From Nitrobacter vulgaris (GTDB taxonomy: Bacteria > Pseudomonadota > Alphaproteobacteria > Rhizobiales > Xanthobacteraceae): a DNA stretch of 64,000 nt. Made by a program: the position numbers and the translations under genes. The stretch lies in contig NZ_MWPQ01000004.1 of NCBI RefSeq assembly GCF_002028545.1, positions 44,465 to 108,464 of the forward strand, written 5' to 3'. The notes under the pieces are model-generated. The model did no database searches and was not told the origin of the DNA. It saw nothing but the letters and a program-made list of their open reading frames with translations. Below, piece after piece: positions 56,529-63,930 of this stretch (position 1 is its first letter; each line of letters starts with the position of its first letter).

Positions 56529-57361
56529 CGGCATCCAACCCATCGGCGCCGGCCGACAATGAGCCATCACAGAGCGCTCGGGGGACGCCGGTGGCACGCG
56601 TGCTGTTGCCGGTGATCGTGTTGGGGGCTGGCGTCCTGGTATGGCATTGGATCGTGGATACCTATGAGATTCCGCCCTATGTGCTGCCTGGCCCAGTGCT
56701 GGTGGCGGCGACGCTGGTGGAAGACTGGCCGGTCCTGTGGCACTCGCTGCTGACAACCTTACTGACCACGGTGGAGGGCTTTGCCGCCGCCGCCGCAGGC
56801 GGGATCGTGCTGGCGCTGCTGTTCAACCAATCGAAATGGCTGGAACAGGCCTTCCTGCCCTATGCGATCGTCCTGCAGGTCACGCCGGTGATCGCGATTG
56901 CGCCGCTCCTTTTGATCTACCTGCCGCAGCAGACCGCGGTCGTCGTTTGTGCCTGGATCGTCGCGTTCTTTCCGGTGCTGTCAAACACCACGCTCGGCCT
57001 GAACTCGGTCGACCGCAGTCTCGTCGGCCTGTTTCAACTCTACGGGGCATCGCGGCTGCAGACGCTGCGTTATCTCAAACTGCCGGCGGCTCTGCCGTAC
57101 ATTCTCGGCGGTTTACGTATTGCCGGCGGCTTGTCGTTGATCGGCGCGGTGGTTGCGGAAATCGCGGCGGGTTCGGCCGGCGCCGGGTCGGGTCTGGCCT
57201 ACAGAATTGCGGAGTCCGGCTACCGGCTCAACATTCCGCGCATGTTCGCGGCGTTATTGTTGCTCTCTGTGGCTGGCATTGTCATTTATATGTTCCTTGC
57301 GACAGTGTCGCATCTGATGTTGCGGCGCTGGCACGAAAGCGCGCTCGGGAGGGAAAACTGA
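56525..57361 (+). CDS. ABC importer permease (SsuC/TauC type)
   Basis: 278-aa inner-membrane permease. Six hydrophobic segments; the cytoplasmic coupling loop is QLYGASRLQTLRYLKLPAALPYILGGLRIA, matching binding-protein-dependent permeases of the SsuC family. The N-terminal ~30 residues are polar. It overlaps the next gene's ATG by one base (TGATGG). Confidence 0.93.
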   Translation: MTASNPSAPADNEPSQSARGTPVARVLLPVIVLGAGVLVWHWIVDTYEIPPYVLPGPVLVAATLVEDWPVLWHSLLTTLLTTVEGFAAAAAGGIVLALLFNQSKWLEQAFLPYAIVLQVTPVIAIAPLLLIYLPQQTAVVVCAWIVAFFPVLSNTTLGLNSVDRSLVGLFQLYGASRLQTLRYLKLPAALPYILGGLRIAGGLSLIGAVVAEIAAGSAGAGSGLAYRIAESGYRLNIPRMFAALLLLSVAGIVIYMFLATVSHLMLRRWHESALGREN

Positions 57362-58104
57362 TGGCCGCGCCTGTCTCCCTGGACAAGATCGATGGCGGCA
57401 GCACGCCAATGTGGCGGAAGCGGAGACCTGTTCTTGTCGTTGTGGCGATGTTGATGGCCTACGGACCGGCCGCATCGGCGCAGGATGCATCCGCCTTGAA
57501 AAAAAACATGATCGGGCAGTGGGAGTTGTCCACGACCGAACGCAGCAAAACCTGCGTGGTGACGCTCAGGGGCGAGACGTCGCCGCAGGGTTTCAAGGTC
57601 GATCTTGAGCCGGGCTGTGCGGCGTCGCTACCGTTTACGAAGGACATTGCGGCCTGGACTGTCGCGGGCCTCGATATCGTGCGCTTGCAGACCGCGACCG
57701 GAGAGCCGGTGGTCGATTTCACCGAAGTCGAGAGCGGAATTCTCGAAGGCCGGCGGGAGAATGAAGGCATTTACATCCTGCAAAATCTCGCCGAGGCCCG
57801 TTCGCTCGCCAGATCGATGGACCAGATGATTGGCGACTGGACGTTCGTCCGCGGCAACGGTAAGCCGATCTGCGGCATCACGCTGACGAACACCGAAGTC
57901 CCACCGGATAATTTCCAGGCATTCCTTAAACCCAAATGCGATGAGGCGATCGCGAACCTCAAGCCAGAGGTCTGGCGTCTCGAGCGCGGTGAAATCCTTC
58001 TGATGTCGGCGAGCGGCGAGACCTGGCACTTCCAGGCCGACGACAACGCACAGTGGCGGCTGGTTCCCGATAGCACCGATCCGCTGATTCTCATGCGGCA
58101 GTAG
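57361..58104 (+). CDS. Exported protein with two AprI/Inh-like domains
   Basis: 247 aa with a signal anchor or signal peptide (RRPVLVVVAMLMAYGPAASAQ, residues 20-41). Two repeats resembling the metalloprotease-inhibitor (AprI/Inh) beta-barrel follow: MIGQWELSTTERSKTCVVTLRGE... (about 48-135) and MIGDWTFVRGNGKPICGITLTNTE... (about 150-245). Each has a Cys pair placed to form the family's disulfide (CVVTL...GCAAS and CGITL...KCDEA). In Rhizobiales Inh-like proteins occur without a nearby protease; as the last gene of an importer operon its role is unclear. Confidence 0.88.
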   Translation: MAAPVSLDKIDGGSTPMWRKRRPVLVVVAMLMAYGPAASAQDASALKKNMIGQWELSTTERSKTCVVTLRGETSPQGFKVDLEPGCAASLPFTKDIAAWTVAGLDIVRLQTATGEPVVDFTEVESGILEGRRENEGIYILQNLAEARSLARSMDQMIGDWTFVRGNGKPICGITLTNTEVPPDNFQAFLKPKCDEAIANLKPEVWRLERGEILLMSASGETWHFQADDNAQWRLVPDSTDPLILMRQ

Positions 58105-58184
58105 CCCTGGCTACCGTTCGGATGGGTGGTCCGTCCGGTCGCTGTGATGCACCCCACGGTGCACGCACGGCTTGGCGTTCTTCG

Positions 58185-58349
58185 CTAGATCAGCCGCAAC
58201 CCTTTCAGACTGGCGTGGCCGTTCTTGCCGACAATGATGTGGTCATGCACGGAGATCCCGAGCGGTGACGAAATGTCGATAATCGATTTGGTCATTTGGA
58301 TGTCGGCTTGCGATGGCGTCGGATCCCCGGAGGGATGATTATGGACCAA
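58185..58349 (-). pseudogene. radC: radC 3' remnant (RadC/JAB domain), cut at the island edge
   Basis: The last ~55 codons of a RadC-family gene survive: [21 protein letters not shown], then [27 protein letters not shown] and stop. [11 protein letters not shown] is the JAB/MPN metal motif of the family. Upstream of LVHNH the frame loses all likeness to RadC (intact proteins read [11 protein letters not shown]) and the DNA becomes AT-rich. The natural reading is that foreign DNA inserted here at about 58,350, separating this 3' end from the rest of the gene. Confidence 0.85.
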
Positions 58350-58619
58350 CCTGTGAAATTTAGAAAATTGTTATATTTCAATAGGATATATAACGGCGCA
58401 AATGAGGTGGTGCCGGTATCTGGTGTCTGTAACTCGCGCCAATTCGGGACAATCCCGGTGTAACCCGGACAACCCCTCAAGTGCCCGCATTCGCATGCTG
58501 CTGCACGAACTCCACATCGGTCTATCCCATTTTAGGCGAGCACGGATCAGAACAGGAGCTGACCTTGATTGACGATGGCAAACCGCATCCATCGTCAATC
58601 GAAGGCCAGCCCTGTCCAT

Positions 58620-58862
58620 TCAGTCCACCGCTCCCTCGGTGTCGTTGGCGCCTAAGGACGCAGTTGATATGCGCTTACAGGAAATCAGGTTTGAACGATC
58701 CCATCGCTCCAACTCCTCGATCGGGTATAGGATCGCTTTGCCAATTTTGACGAATGACGGACCGATTCTCTTCGATCGCCAGTTGCGTAGCGTACCCTCG
58801 CTAACCTGGTTGCGATAACGCTCGACGACCTCTTCTAGGGTCAAATAGGCAGGAACAGACAC
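58620..58862 (-). CDS. Small helix-turn-helix protein (AlpA/excisionase-like)
   Basis: DNA-binding protein of about 80 aa. From the GTG at 58862 (MSVPAYLTLEEVVERYRNQV; GGAG 5 nt upstream) it reads a MerR-type HTH: LTLEEVVERYRNQVSEGTLRNWRSKRIGPSFVKIGKAILYPIEELERWD, the excisionase/HTH_17 layout. The frame also opens from ATG 58997, but a degenerate second copy at 61.7 kb keeps the same GTG and ribosome site, which supports the short form. The role is likely regulation of the island or excision. Confidence 0.8.
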   Translation of the reverse strand: MSVPAYLTLEEVVERYRNQVSEGTLRNWRSKRIGPSFVKIGKAILYPIEELERWDRSNLISCKRISTASLGANDTEGAVD

Positions 58863-59053
58863 AATTTCTCCATAGCTCCAGTAGTTGTGCAACGGCCTGC
58901 TGCACAAATGTGTATGAGGCGGATGAGCAGGATTGACCTCGCTGCGCTTGGCGCTGGACAATTCCGTGATCACGCCGGTTATCGGGGAGTCCGACATCGG
59001 ACTCGAGGCTCGCGGCTGCTTCTCGACGGAGTGACCGCGAGCCCGATCGGAGC

Positions 59054-59317
59054 TTAGGCCTTTCGGCGAGCTGCCTGATGCTGTGGCGCAGCCGGTCGGA
59101 CCGTTTTGCTATTCGGATCGGACGTTGAACTCACTGTCCCCGAATCCGCCCATTGTTGCAGGTCGGCGAGCGCATACACTACCCGACCGCCGAGCTTGCG
59201 GTAGATCGGGCCTGTTCCATAGGTCCGATGCTTCTCTAGTGTTCGCGGCGACAGTCCGAGGAACATTGCGGCCTCGCGGGTACGAAGATAACGCGGCGGA
59301 ATGACGGGTGGCTGCAT
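59054..59317 (-). CDS. Helix-turn-helix domain protein of integrative elements
   Basis: 87-aa DNA-binding protein with an HTH_17/AlpA-type domain: PPRYLRTREAAMFLGLSPRTLEKHRTYGTGPIYRKLGGRVVYALADLQQWAD. Near-identical small proteins occur beside transfer and replication genes in integrative conjugative elements of Rhizobiales. It is on the minus strand, divergent from the 115-aa gene and just upstream of the other HTH gene. Confidence 0.88.
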   Translation of the reverse strand: MQPPVIPPRYLRTREAAMFLGLSPRTLEKHRTYGTGPIYRKLGGRVVYALADLQQWADSGTVSSTSDPNSKTVRPAAPQHQAARRKA

Positions 59318-59489
59318 ATCGATAACTCCTTTGTTTCGTGGGCCGGAACGGCCTGCGACCAGGTGGTTTTACGATTTCACTGGAAAGAACTGTCCGCTGG
59401 CGAAGTGTCGAGTGCAGCTGCTCACGCTTCAATTTAATTGTTTCATCCCCTCTTCAGCGGAGCTAAAGAGACGAGAACCATGGAGGCGG

Positions 59490-59837
59490 ATGTTCCCGTT
59501 CTTCGATAAAAGCGATTTTGCAGGCGTTCCAAGCCAGCGCTCCAAGCGACCGATCAAGGAATTTGAAGCCGCCATTGATCGCGCGATTGGAGAGCTGGTG
59601 AGAGCCGATGGTGCATGTGGCGTCGATCTCTGGTCGGCGTTGGCCAACGTTCGATGGCATGCATCGAATGGGGCCGTTGTTTCCTACTCTTTTCGAGAAG
59701 CGGCCACACTTGTCGCCTGGGTACGTGAAGAGGGTGACTACATCTTGTGGTATTGCAGTGGACCTCCGGGCGTGGTGGCGCCATGGATCGGTGAAGCAAT
59801 GGCCGTTAAAGGCTGGAGTTGGACCGCTTCCGACTGA
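59490..59837 (+). CDS. Unknown 115-aa island protein
   Basis: Start ATG 59490 (MFPFFDKSDF) with GGAGG three bases upstream. The protein has an N-terminal helical part (PIKEFEAAIDRAIGELV) and a tryptophan-rich C-terminal half (LWSALANVRWHASNGAVVSYSFREA, ILWYCSGPPGVVAPWIGEAM). No known domain is recognisable. The frame opens upstream at 59301 but that section lies in the promoter region of the HTH gene. Codon use and context point to an element-borne gene. Confidence 0.7.
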   Translation: MFPFFDKSDFAGVPSQRSKRPIKEFEAAIDRAIGELVRADGACGVDLWSALANVRWHASNGAVVSYSFREAATLVAWVREEGDYILWYCSGPPGVVAPWIGEAMAVKGWSWTASD

Positions 59838-59964
59838 TCGCGCTCTTCGCTGGCGAGGATCATTCTCCCGCGCGATACCGTGCTCCGGTCCGGGGCAGGT
59901 AGAGGTGATTAAGCCGCGCTGAATATTCAATTGAGAACCCGCGGACCAGTGCGAGCGTGCTGAA

Positions 59965-60062
59965 TTATACGCTAAGAGGTATTTATCTGCGTTATACGTT
60001 ATGACGTATATAGGTATTTATTCTCTGAAGCGTATATTGACATTTATCCTCTAGAGCGTATA
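59965..60062. promoter_or_regulatory. Operator array and promoter of hipBA
   Basis: Four related sites precede hipB: TTATACGCTAAGAGG (59965-59979), a dyad TATACGTTATGACGTATA (59993-60010), TCTCTGAAGCGTATAT (60022-60037; reverse of the first motif), and CCTCTAGAGCGTATA (60048-60062; also reverse). The shared half-site is TATACGCT...AGAG. Such arrays are where HipB dimers bind to repress their own operon. The A/T-rich sequence also offers promoter boxes. Confidence 0.65.
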
Positions 60063-60085
60063 CAGCGTGCTCAGAGAGGTGCGCC

Positions 60086-60337
60086 GTGGACCAGATCGCC
60101 CGAACGCCTAAGCAAATCGGAGATGCCATCCGCCGGCAGCGCCGCAAGCTCGGCCTGAACCAGACTGGCGTCGGGGACAAGACAAAGCTACGGCAGGCAA
60201 CCATCTCAGCCGTCGAGAGTGGCGCCCTCGGGACCCAGCTCGGGACGCTTTGCGACATTCTCGCGGCGCTTGACCTCGAGTTTGTTATCCGTCCCAGGAC
60301 GAAGGCAAAGCCGGCCGAGATCGAGGACATCTTCTGA
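60086..60337 (+). CDS. hipB: HipB-like antitoxin
   Basis: 83-aa DNA-binding antitoxin with an HTH_3 domain (IGDAIRRQRRKLGLNQTGVGDKTKLRQATISAVESG) and the HipB C-terminal strand (ALDLEFVIRPRTK). Start is GTG 60086 with AGAGAGG upstream. It represses its own operon and neutralises HipA. Its stop and the hipA start overlap by one base (TGATGG). Confidence 0.9.
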   Translation: MDQIARTPKQIGDAIRRQRRKLGLNQTGVGDKTKLRQATISAVESGALGTQLGTLCDILAALDLEFVIRPRTKAKPAEIEDIF

Positions 60338-61644
60338 TGGCCCGCCCGCGTCGGCACATCCCGCTTAATGTCTTCCTGAATGGCCGCCTCGTCGGGCGGC
60401 TGAACAGGCAATCCAGCGGTGCAATCGACTTTCAGTACGATCTGTCCTGGCTTGCGTGGGAGCATGCGCTGCCCGTGTCGCTATCTCTGCCTCTGCGTGA
60501 GGACCGCTATATCGGTGCGCCTGTCATCGCCGTCTTCGACAATCTCCTGCCGGATAGCATGCCCATCCGCCGCCGCATGGCGGAGCGAGTTCACGCTCAG
60601 GGCATAGACGCTTACGACCTACTCGCTGCTGTCGGACGGGACTGCGTCGGCGCATTGCAATTCCTGCCGGACGGCATCGAACCCGGCGTCGCCGGCGCTG
60701 TCGGCGGCAAACCTATCGACGACAAGGGAATCGCCCGGCTTCTCGGTGACCTTGCATCCGCTCCCCTTGGACTTGGCGAGGATGAGGACTTTCGGATATC
60801 GATCGCCGGCGCCCAGGAAAAGACCGCACTGCTGTTCTGGAACGGGCGTTGGTACAAGCCGCTGGCGACTACGGCCACGACGCACATCCTCAAACCGCAG
60901 ATTGGCCGACTGCCGAATGGCATCGATCTATCCTACAGCGTTGAAAACGAGTTCTTCTGCCTTAAGCTGGCGGCTGCTCTTGGACTTCCGAGCGCCGCCG
61001 TCGCGATTGAGGAGTTTGAGGGTAACCGCGTGCTCGTGGTCGAGCGGTTCGATCGCCGTTGGACCAGCGACAACCGTCTCCTGCGTTTGCCGCAAGAGGA
61101 TTGCTGCCAGGCCTTGTCCGTGCCGCCATCCTTGAAATACGAATCCGATGGCGGCCCCGGCATTCCGGCTATCCTCAATCTGCTGAAGGGGAGCGATCAA
61201 CCGCAGGCGGATCAAGCGACGTTTCTGAAGGCCGTGATGGCCTTCTGGCTGCTCGGTGCCACAGATGGTCATGCCAAGAATTTCAGCGTTTTTCTCTCTC
61301 CCGGCGGCCGCTTCCGCATGACTCCGCTCTACGATGTGATCTCGGCGCAGCCCAGTCTCGACGCGGGCCAGATCAAGCGTAACAAGATGAAGTTGGCCAT
61401 GGCGGTCGGTGAAAGCCGCCACTATGTCGTGGACAGCGTTATGCCCCGCCATTTTATCCAGACCGCAGCCAAGGCAGGGATTGGCGCGGGACTCGTGACC
61501 GCGATTTTCGGTGACCTGCGCACACAGGCGTCAGCAGCAGTCGAACAGGTCATCGCGTCGCTCCCGAAAGCATTTCCCGCTGAAGTCACCGATAGCATCA
61601 GCAATGGGGTCAAGGCTCGTCTCCGCAGGTTGGAGGACGCGTGA
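60337..61644 (+). CDS. hipA: HipA-like serine/threonine kinase toxin
   Basis: Kinase toxin that in E. coli phosphorylates glutamyl-tRNA synthetase and induces persistence. The 435-aa protein has the N-terminal HipA subdomain (DNLLPDS), the autophosphorylation loop SIAGAQEKTALL with Ser155, catalytic Asp310 and Asn315 in GATDGHAKNFSVF, and the metal-binding Asp333 in LYDVIS. All expected residues are present and length equals E. coli HipA, so it is probably active. Forms one transcript with hipB. Confidence 0.93.
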   Translation: MARPRRHIPLNVFLNGRLVGRLNRQSSGAIDFQYDLSWLAWEHALPVSLSLPLREDRYIGAPVIAVFDNLLPDSMPIRRRMAERVHAQGIDAYDLLAAVGRDCVGALQFLPDGIEPGVAGAVGGKPIDDKGIARLLGDLASAPLGLGEDEDFRISIAGAQEKTALLFWNGRWYKPLATTATTHILKPQIGRLPNGIDLSYSVENEFFCLKLAAALGLPSAAVAIEEFEGNRVLVVERFDRRWTSDNRLLRLPQEDCCQALSVPPSLKYESDGGPGIPAILNLLKGSDQPQADQATFLKAVMAFWLLGATDGHAKNFSVFLSPGGRFRMTPLYDVISAQPSLDAGQIKRNKMKLAMAVGESRHYVVDSVMPRHFIQTAAKAGIGAGLVTAIFGDLRTQASAAVEQVIASLPKAFPAEVTDSISNGVKARLRRLEDA

Positions 61645-61715
61645 TGCCAAAGATCAATGTGCTCCAGCTCCGTCGGAGTCAGCATCGCCGTCTTGGTTGC
61701 AGTGTGCTAGTGGGG

Positions 61716-61815
61716 TTATTTGCCGCGGTAGCGTTCGACGACTTCAGCAACGGTGAGGTAAGCAGGAGTAGACACGTATTCTCCTACGGTCGGATAATGG
61801 TGTAACAGCTTATTG
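61716..61815 (-). pseudogene. Degenerate second copy of the small HTH gene
   Basis: The minus strand reads LLHHYPTVGEYVSTPAYLTVAEVVERYRGK then a stop. This matches PLHNYWSYGEIVSVPAYLTLEEVVERYRNQ of the gene at 58.6 kb, including the ribosome site GGAG before GTG, but ends where the recognition helix should follow. It is therefore a broken paralogue about 2.9 kb from the intact copy, with hipBA between them. Confidence 0.75.
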
Positions 61816-61890
61816 CGCTCGGGCGAACGATGATGGGCAAGGCCCCGGACTTGCGCTCGGGATCGTTCCAAAACTCTTTATGCTCTCACC

Positions 61891-63930
61891 ATGGCAAAAA
61901 AGGCTCCGAAAAGTCCAACCGTAAGTATCGTGAGCGCCTCCCGCGCGGGACACACGTTCCATGAGCGCTGGGCAGCGCGGCGAGCGATGCAATTGGTCTT
62001 CCCCAGTGATCGCTTGAAAGCGATCGCCATTGAAGGACTTTCGAACACCGAAACAGCCGATCCCGGCGCGGAAGCCGAAGACGTGGCCGATCTCGTTCTC
62101 TATTACGGAGATGGCGACAACTTTGCCACGTCGGAAGCTGTTCAGACGGCGCAATTTAAATACAGAACAATAGCCGGTGCAGTGACAGCGTCGTATCTTC
62201 GTAAGACAATCGAAAAGTTTGCCGACACAATTGTTGGCTATGAAAAGACAATACCGTCGGCTGATATCGACAAGAAACTGACCTTTGCGTTTGTCACTAA
62301 TGCGGAGTTCTCGCCGGATCTATGGACAGCGATTAGCGGCCTGAAATCGGGTATAGCGCCTGCCGGAGGCGAAGCCCTAACTCAACATGACTATCTGAAA
62401 GGCCTCTGCACAAAGAAGAATGTAGATGCACAACGGCTATTCAGCCGCTGCGAATTTCACGCATCCGAGGAAACGCTTCCAGTTTTAAATAGTAACTTGA
62501 GACGCGCCATGGCTGATTGGTCAGCCGGAAATGAGCTGCGCAGCAAGTCTCGACTCTTTGAGCTGGTCGAAGTTGTTCGCGAAAAGGCCGGTCTGAAGAA
62601 CAAGAACAACAACCTCATCAAACGAGAAGACGTGCTCGTCGCCTTGAGCTGTGAAGAGGAAGATCTGTTTCCGGCAGATACTCGCTTCATTGATGTGGGC
62701 GACATTGTCCCACGCGAACAATTGAACGATGCGAGCCATTTGATCGCAACGACAAGCGAACCAGTCTTCATTCATGCCGACGGCGGTGTTGGTAAAACAG
62801 TCTTTATTGGCAGCCTCGCTGCCGCGCAATCTGAAGCGTACGAGGTCATTGTATTCGATTGCTTCGGCGGAGGTGCTTATCGATCGCAGGACCAAGAGCG
62901 GCATCTGCCGCGAGTAGGATACGTACAGATCGCCAATGAGTTGGCTTCAAGAGGGCTGTGCGACCCGTTGCTTCCTGGCGACGCAGAATCCGTTGCGTTG
63001 ATAAATGCACTACGCCGCCGCCTTACTCAGGCCGTTGAGACGCTGAAAGTCCAATCGAAGCGAAAGGGCGTAATGATAATCATCGATGCGGCAGACAATG
63101 CGCAAATCGAAGCTGACGACCGTAAGGACGATTCATTTCCAAGGCTTCTTCTGGCGTCACTCAGCGAAAACAGCGTCGAGGGAGTAAAGCTTGTTCTGAC
63201 GGCCCGCACACATCGAATGGCTCGCGTTGTCGATCGATCAACAGTTGTACCGTTTCCGCTTCGTCCGTTTACGCAGAAAGAAGCAGAATTATATCTGGCT
63301 TCCCGCCGCGAAAATATCACGAGCGCTGAATTTGCGACCGCGTTTTCACGATCTAGCGGCAACGCGCGGGTGTTGGCTTATTTGGTTGATACTTGGGCTA
63401 CGAACGTAGCGGGAAATCCAGACAAAACCGAAATCACCGTTGATCAACTCATCTCGGAGAAGTGCAACAAGATCTTCTCCGATCTTCGAATCGCTGGGTG
63501 GCTAGATTCGGATGTTCGGGAGTTTTTCTCCGCTATTTCTTTATTGCCGCCGCCCATGCCTTTGGACGAACTGGCAACCGCCTTAGGGTGGTCGATATCG
63601 CAAGTGATGAGCGCGGCTTCTGATCTGGCTCCGATGCTCGAGATCGTTCCCACGCACGGCGCGATTTTCCGCGACGAACCAACAGAAACTTATGTCCGTG
63701 ATACGTATTCTAACGACACGGCTTCTCAACAAGCCATAGCGCAGCGTCTCCATGACGCACAGGTATCGTCGCAATATGCAGCGGAGGCTCTGCCTGGGTT
63801 CTTGGTAGCAATCAAGGACGGTGCTCGGGCTTATGCTTTGGCGGATTCGACACGGTTTCCGACTTTAATTCAGTCGGACTTCGGACGGCGGCGTTTGACA
63901 CTAGGGTCCGGACTCATAACCAGTAACTGA
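61891..63930 (+). CDS. STAND NTPase with N-terminal Cap4-like nuclease domain (Avs-like), truncated by an IS
   Basis: 679 codons remain; ATG 61891. The N-terminal ~200 residues carry a PD-(D/E)xK-type pattern: FHERWAARRAMQLVF, then Asp67 in VADLVLYYGD and Gln88-x-Lys90 in TAQFKYR. This is the layout of Cap4/DUF4297 DNA-degrading effectors. A P-loop NTPase follows: Walker A HADGGVGKTVF (about 296-303) and Walker B GVMIIIDAADN (about 393-402), with a sensor-like LVLTARTHR and LRPFTQKEAELYL typical of STAND/NACHT proteins. The last ~8 codons come from an IS5-family terminus. Known Avs proteins continue for 800-1500 residues as a phage-sensing repeat region; here it is lost. The fragment may be inactive or mis-regulated. 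Confidence 0.8.
   Translation: MAKKAPKSPTVSIVSASRAGHTFHERWAARRAMQLVFPSDRLKAIAIEGLSNTETADPGAEAEDVADLVLYYGDGDNFATSEAVQTAQFKYRTIAGAVTASYLRKTIEKFADTIVGYEKTIPSADIDKKLTFAFVTNAEFSPDLWTAISGLKSGIAPAGGEALTQHDYLKGLCTKKNVDAQRLFSRCEFHASEETLPVLNSNLRRAMADWSAGNELRSKSRLFELVEVVREKAGLKNKNNNLIKREDVLVALSCEEEDLFPADTRFIDVGDIVPREQLNDASHLIATTSEPVFIHADGGVGKTVFIGSLAAAQSEAYEVIVFDCFGGGAYRSQDQERHLPRVGYVQIANELASRGLCDPLLPGDAESVALINALRRRLTQAVETLKVQSKRKGVMIIIDAADNAQIEADDRKDDSFPRLLLASLSENSVEGVKLVLTARTHRMARVVDRSTVVPFPLRPFTQKEAELYLASRRENITSAEFATAFSRSSGNARVLAYLVDTWATNVAGNPDKTEITVDQLISEKCNKIFSDLRIAGWLDSDVREFFSAISLLPPPMPLDELATALGWSISQVMSAASDLAPMLEIVPTHGAIFRDEPTETYVRDTYSNDTASQQAIAQRLHDAQVSSQYAAEALPGFLVAIKDGARAYALADSTRFPTLIQSDFGRRRLTLGSGLITSN

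Noticed and set aside
58371..58619. Minus-strand frame just inside the island
   Set aside because: No recognisable motif, no ribosome site, and the region is AT-rich and probably intergenic.
61422..61685. 87-codon minus-strand frame over the end of hipA
   Set aside because: Mostly antisense to hipA; only its first few codons fall outside.
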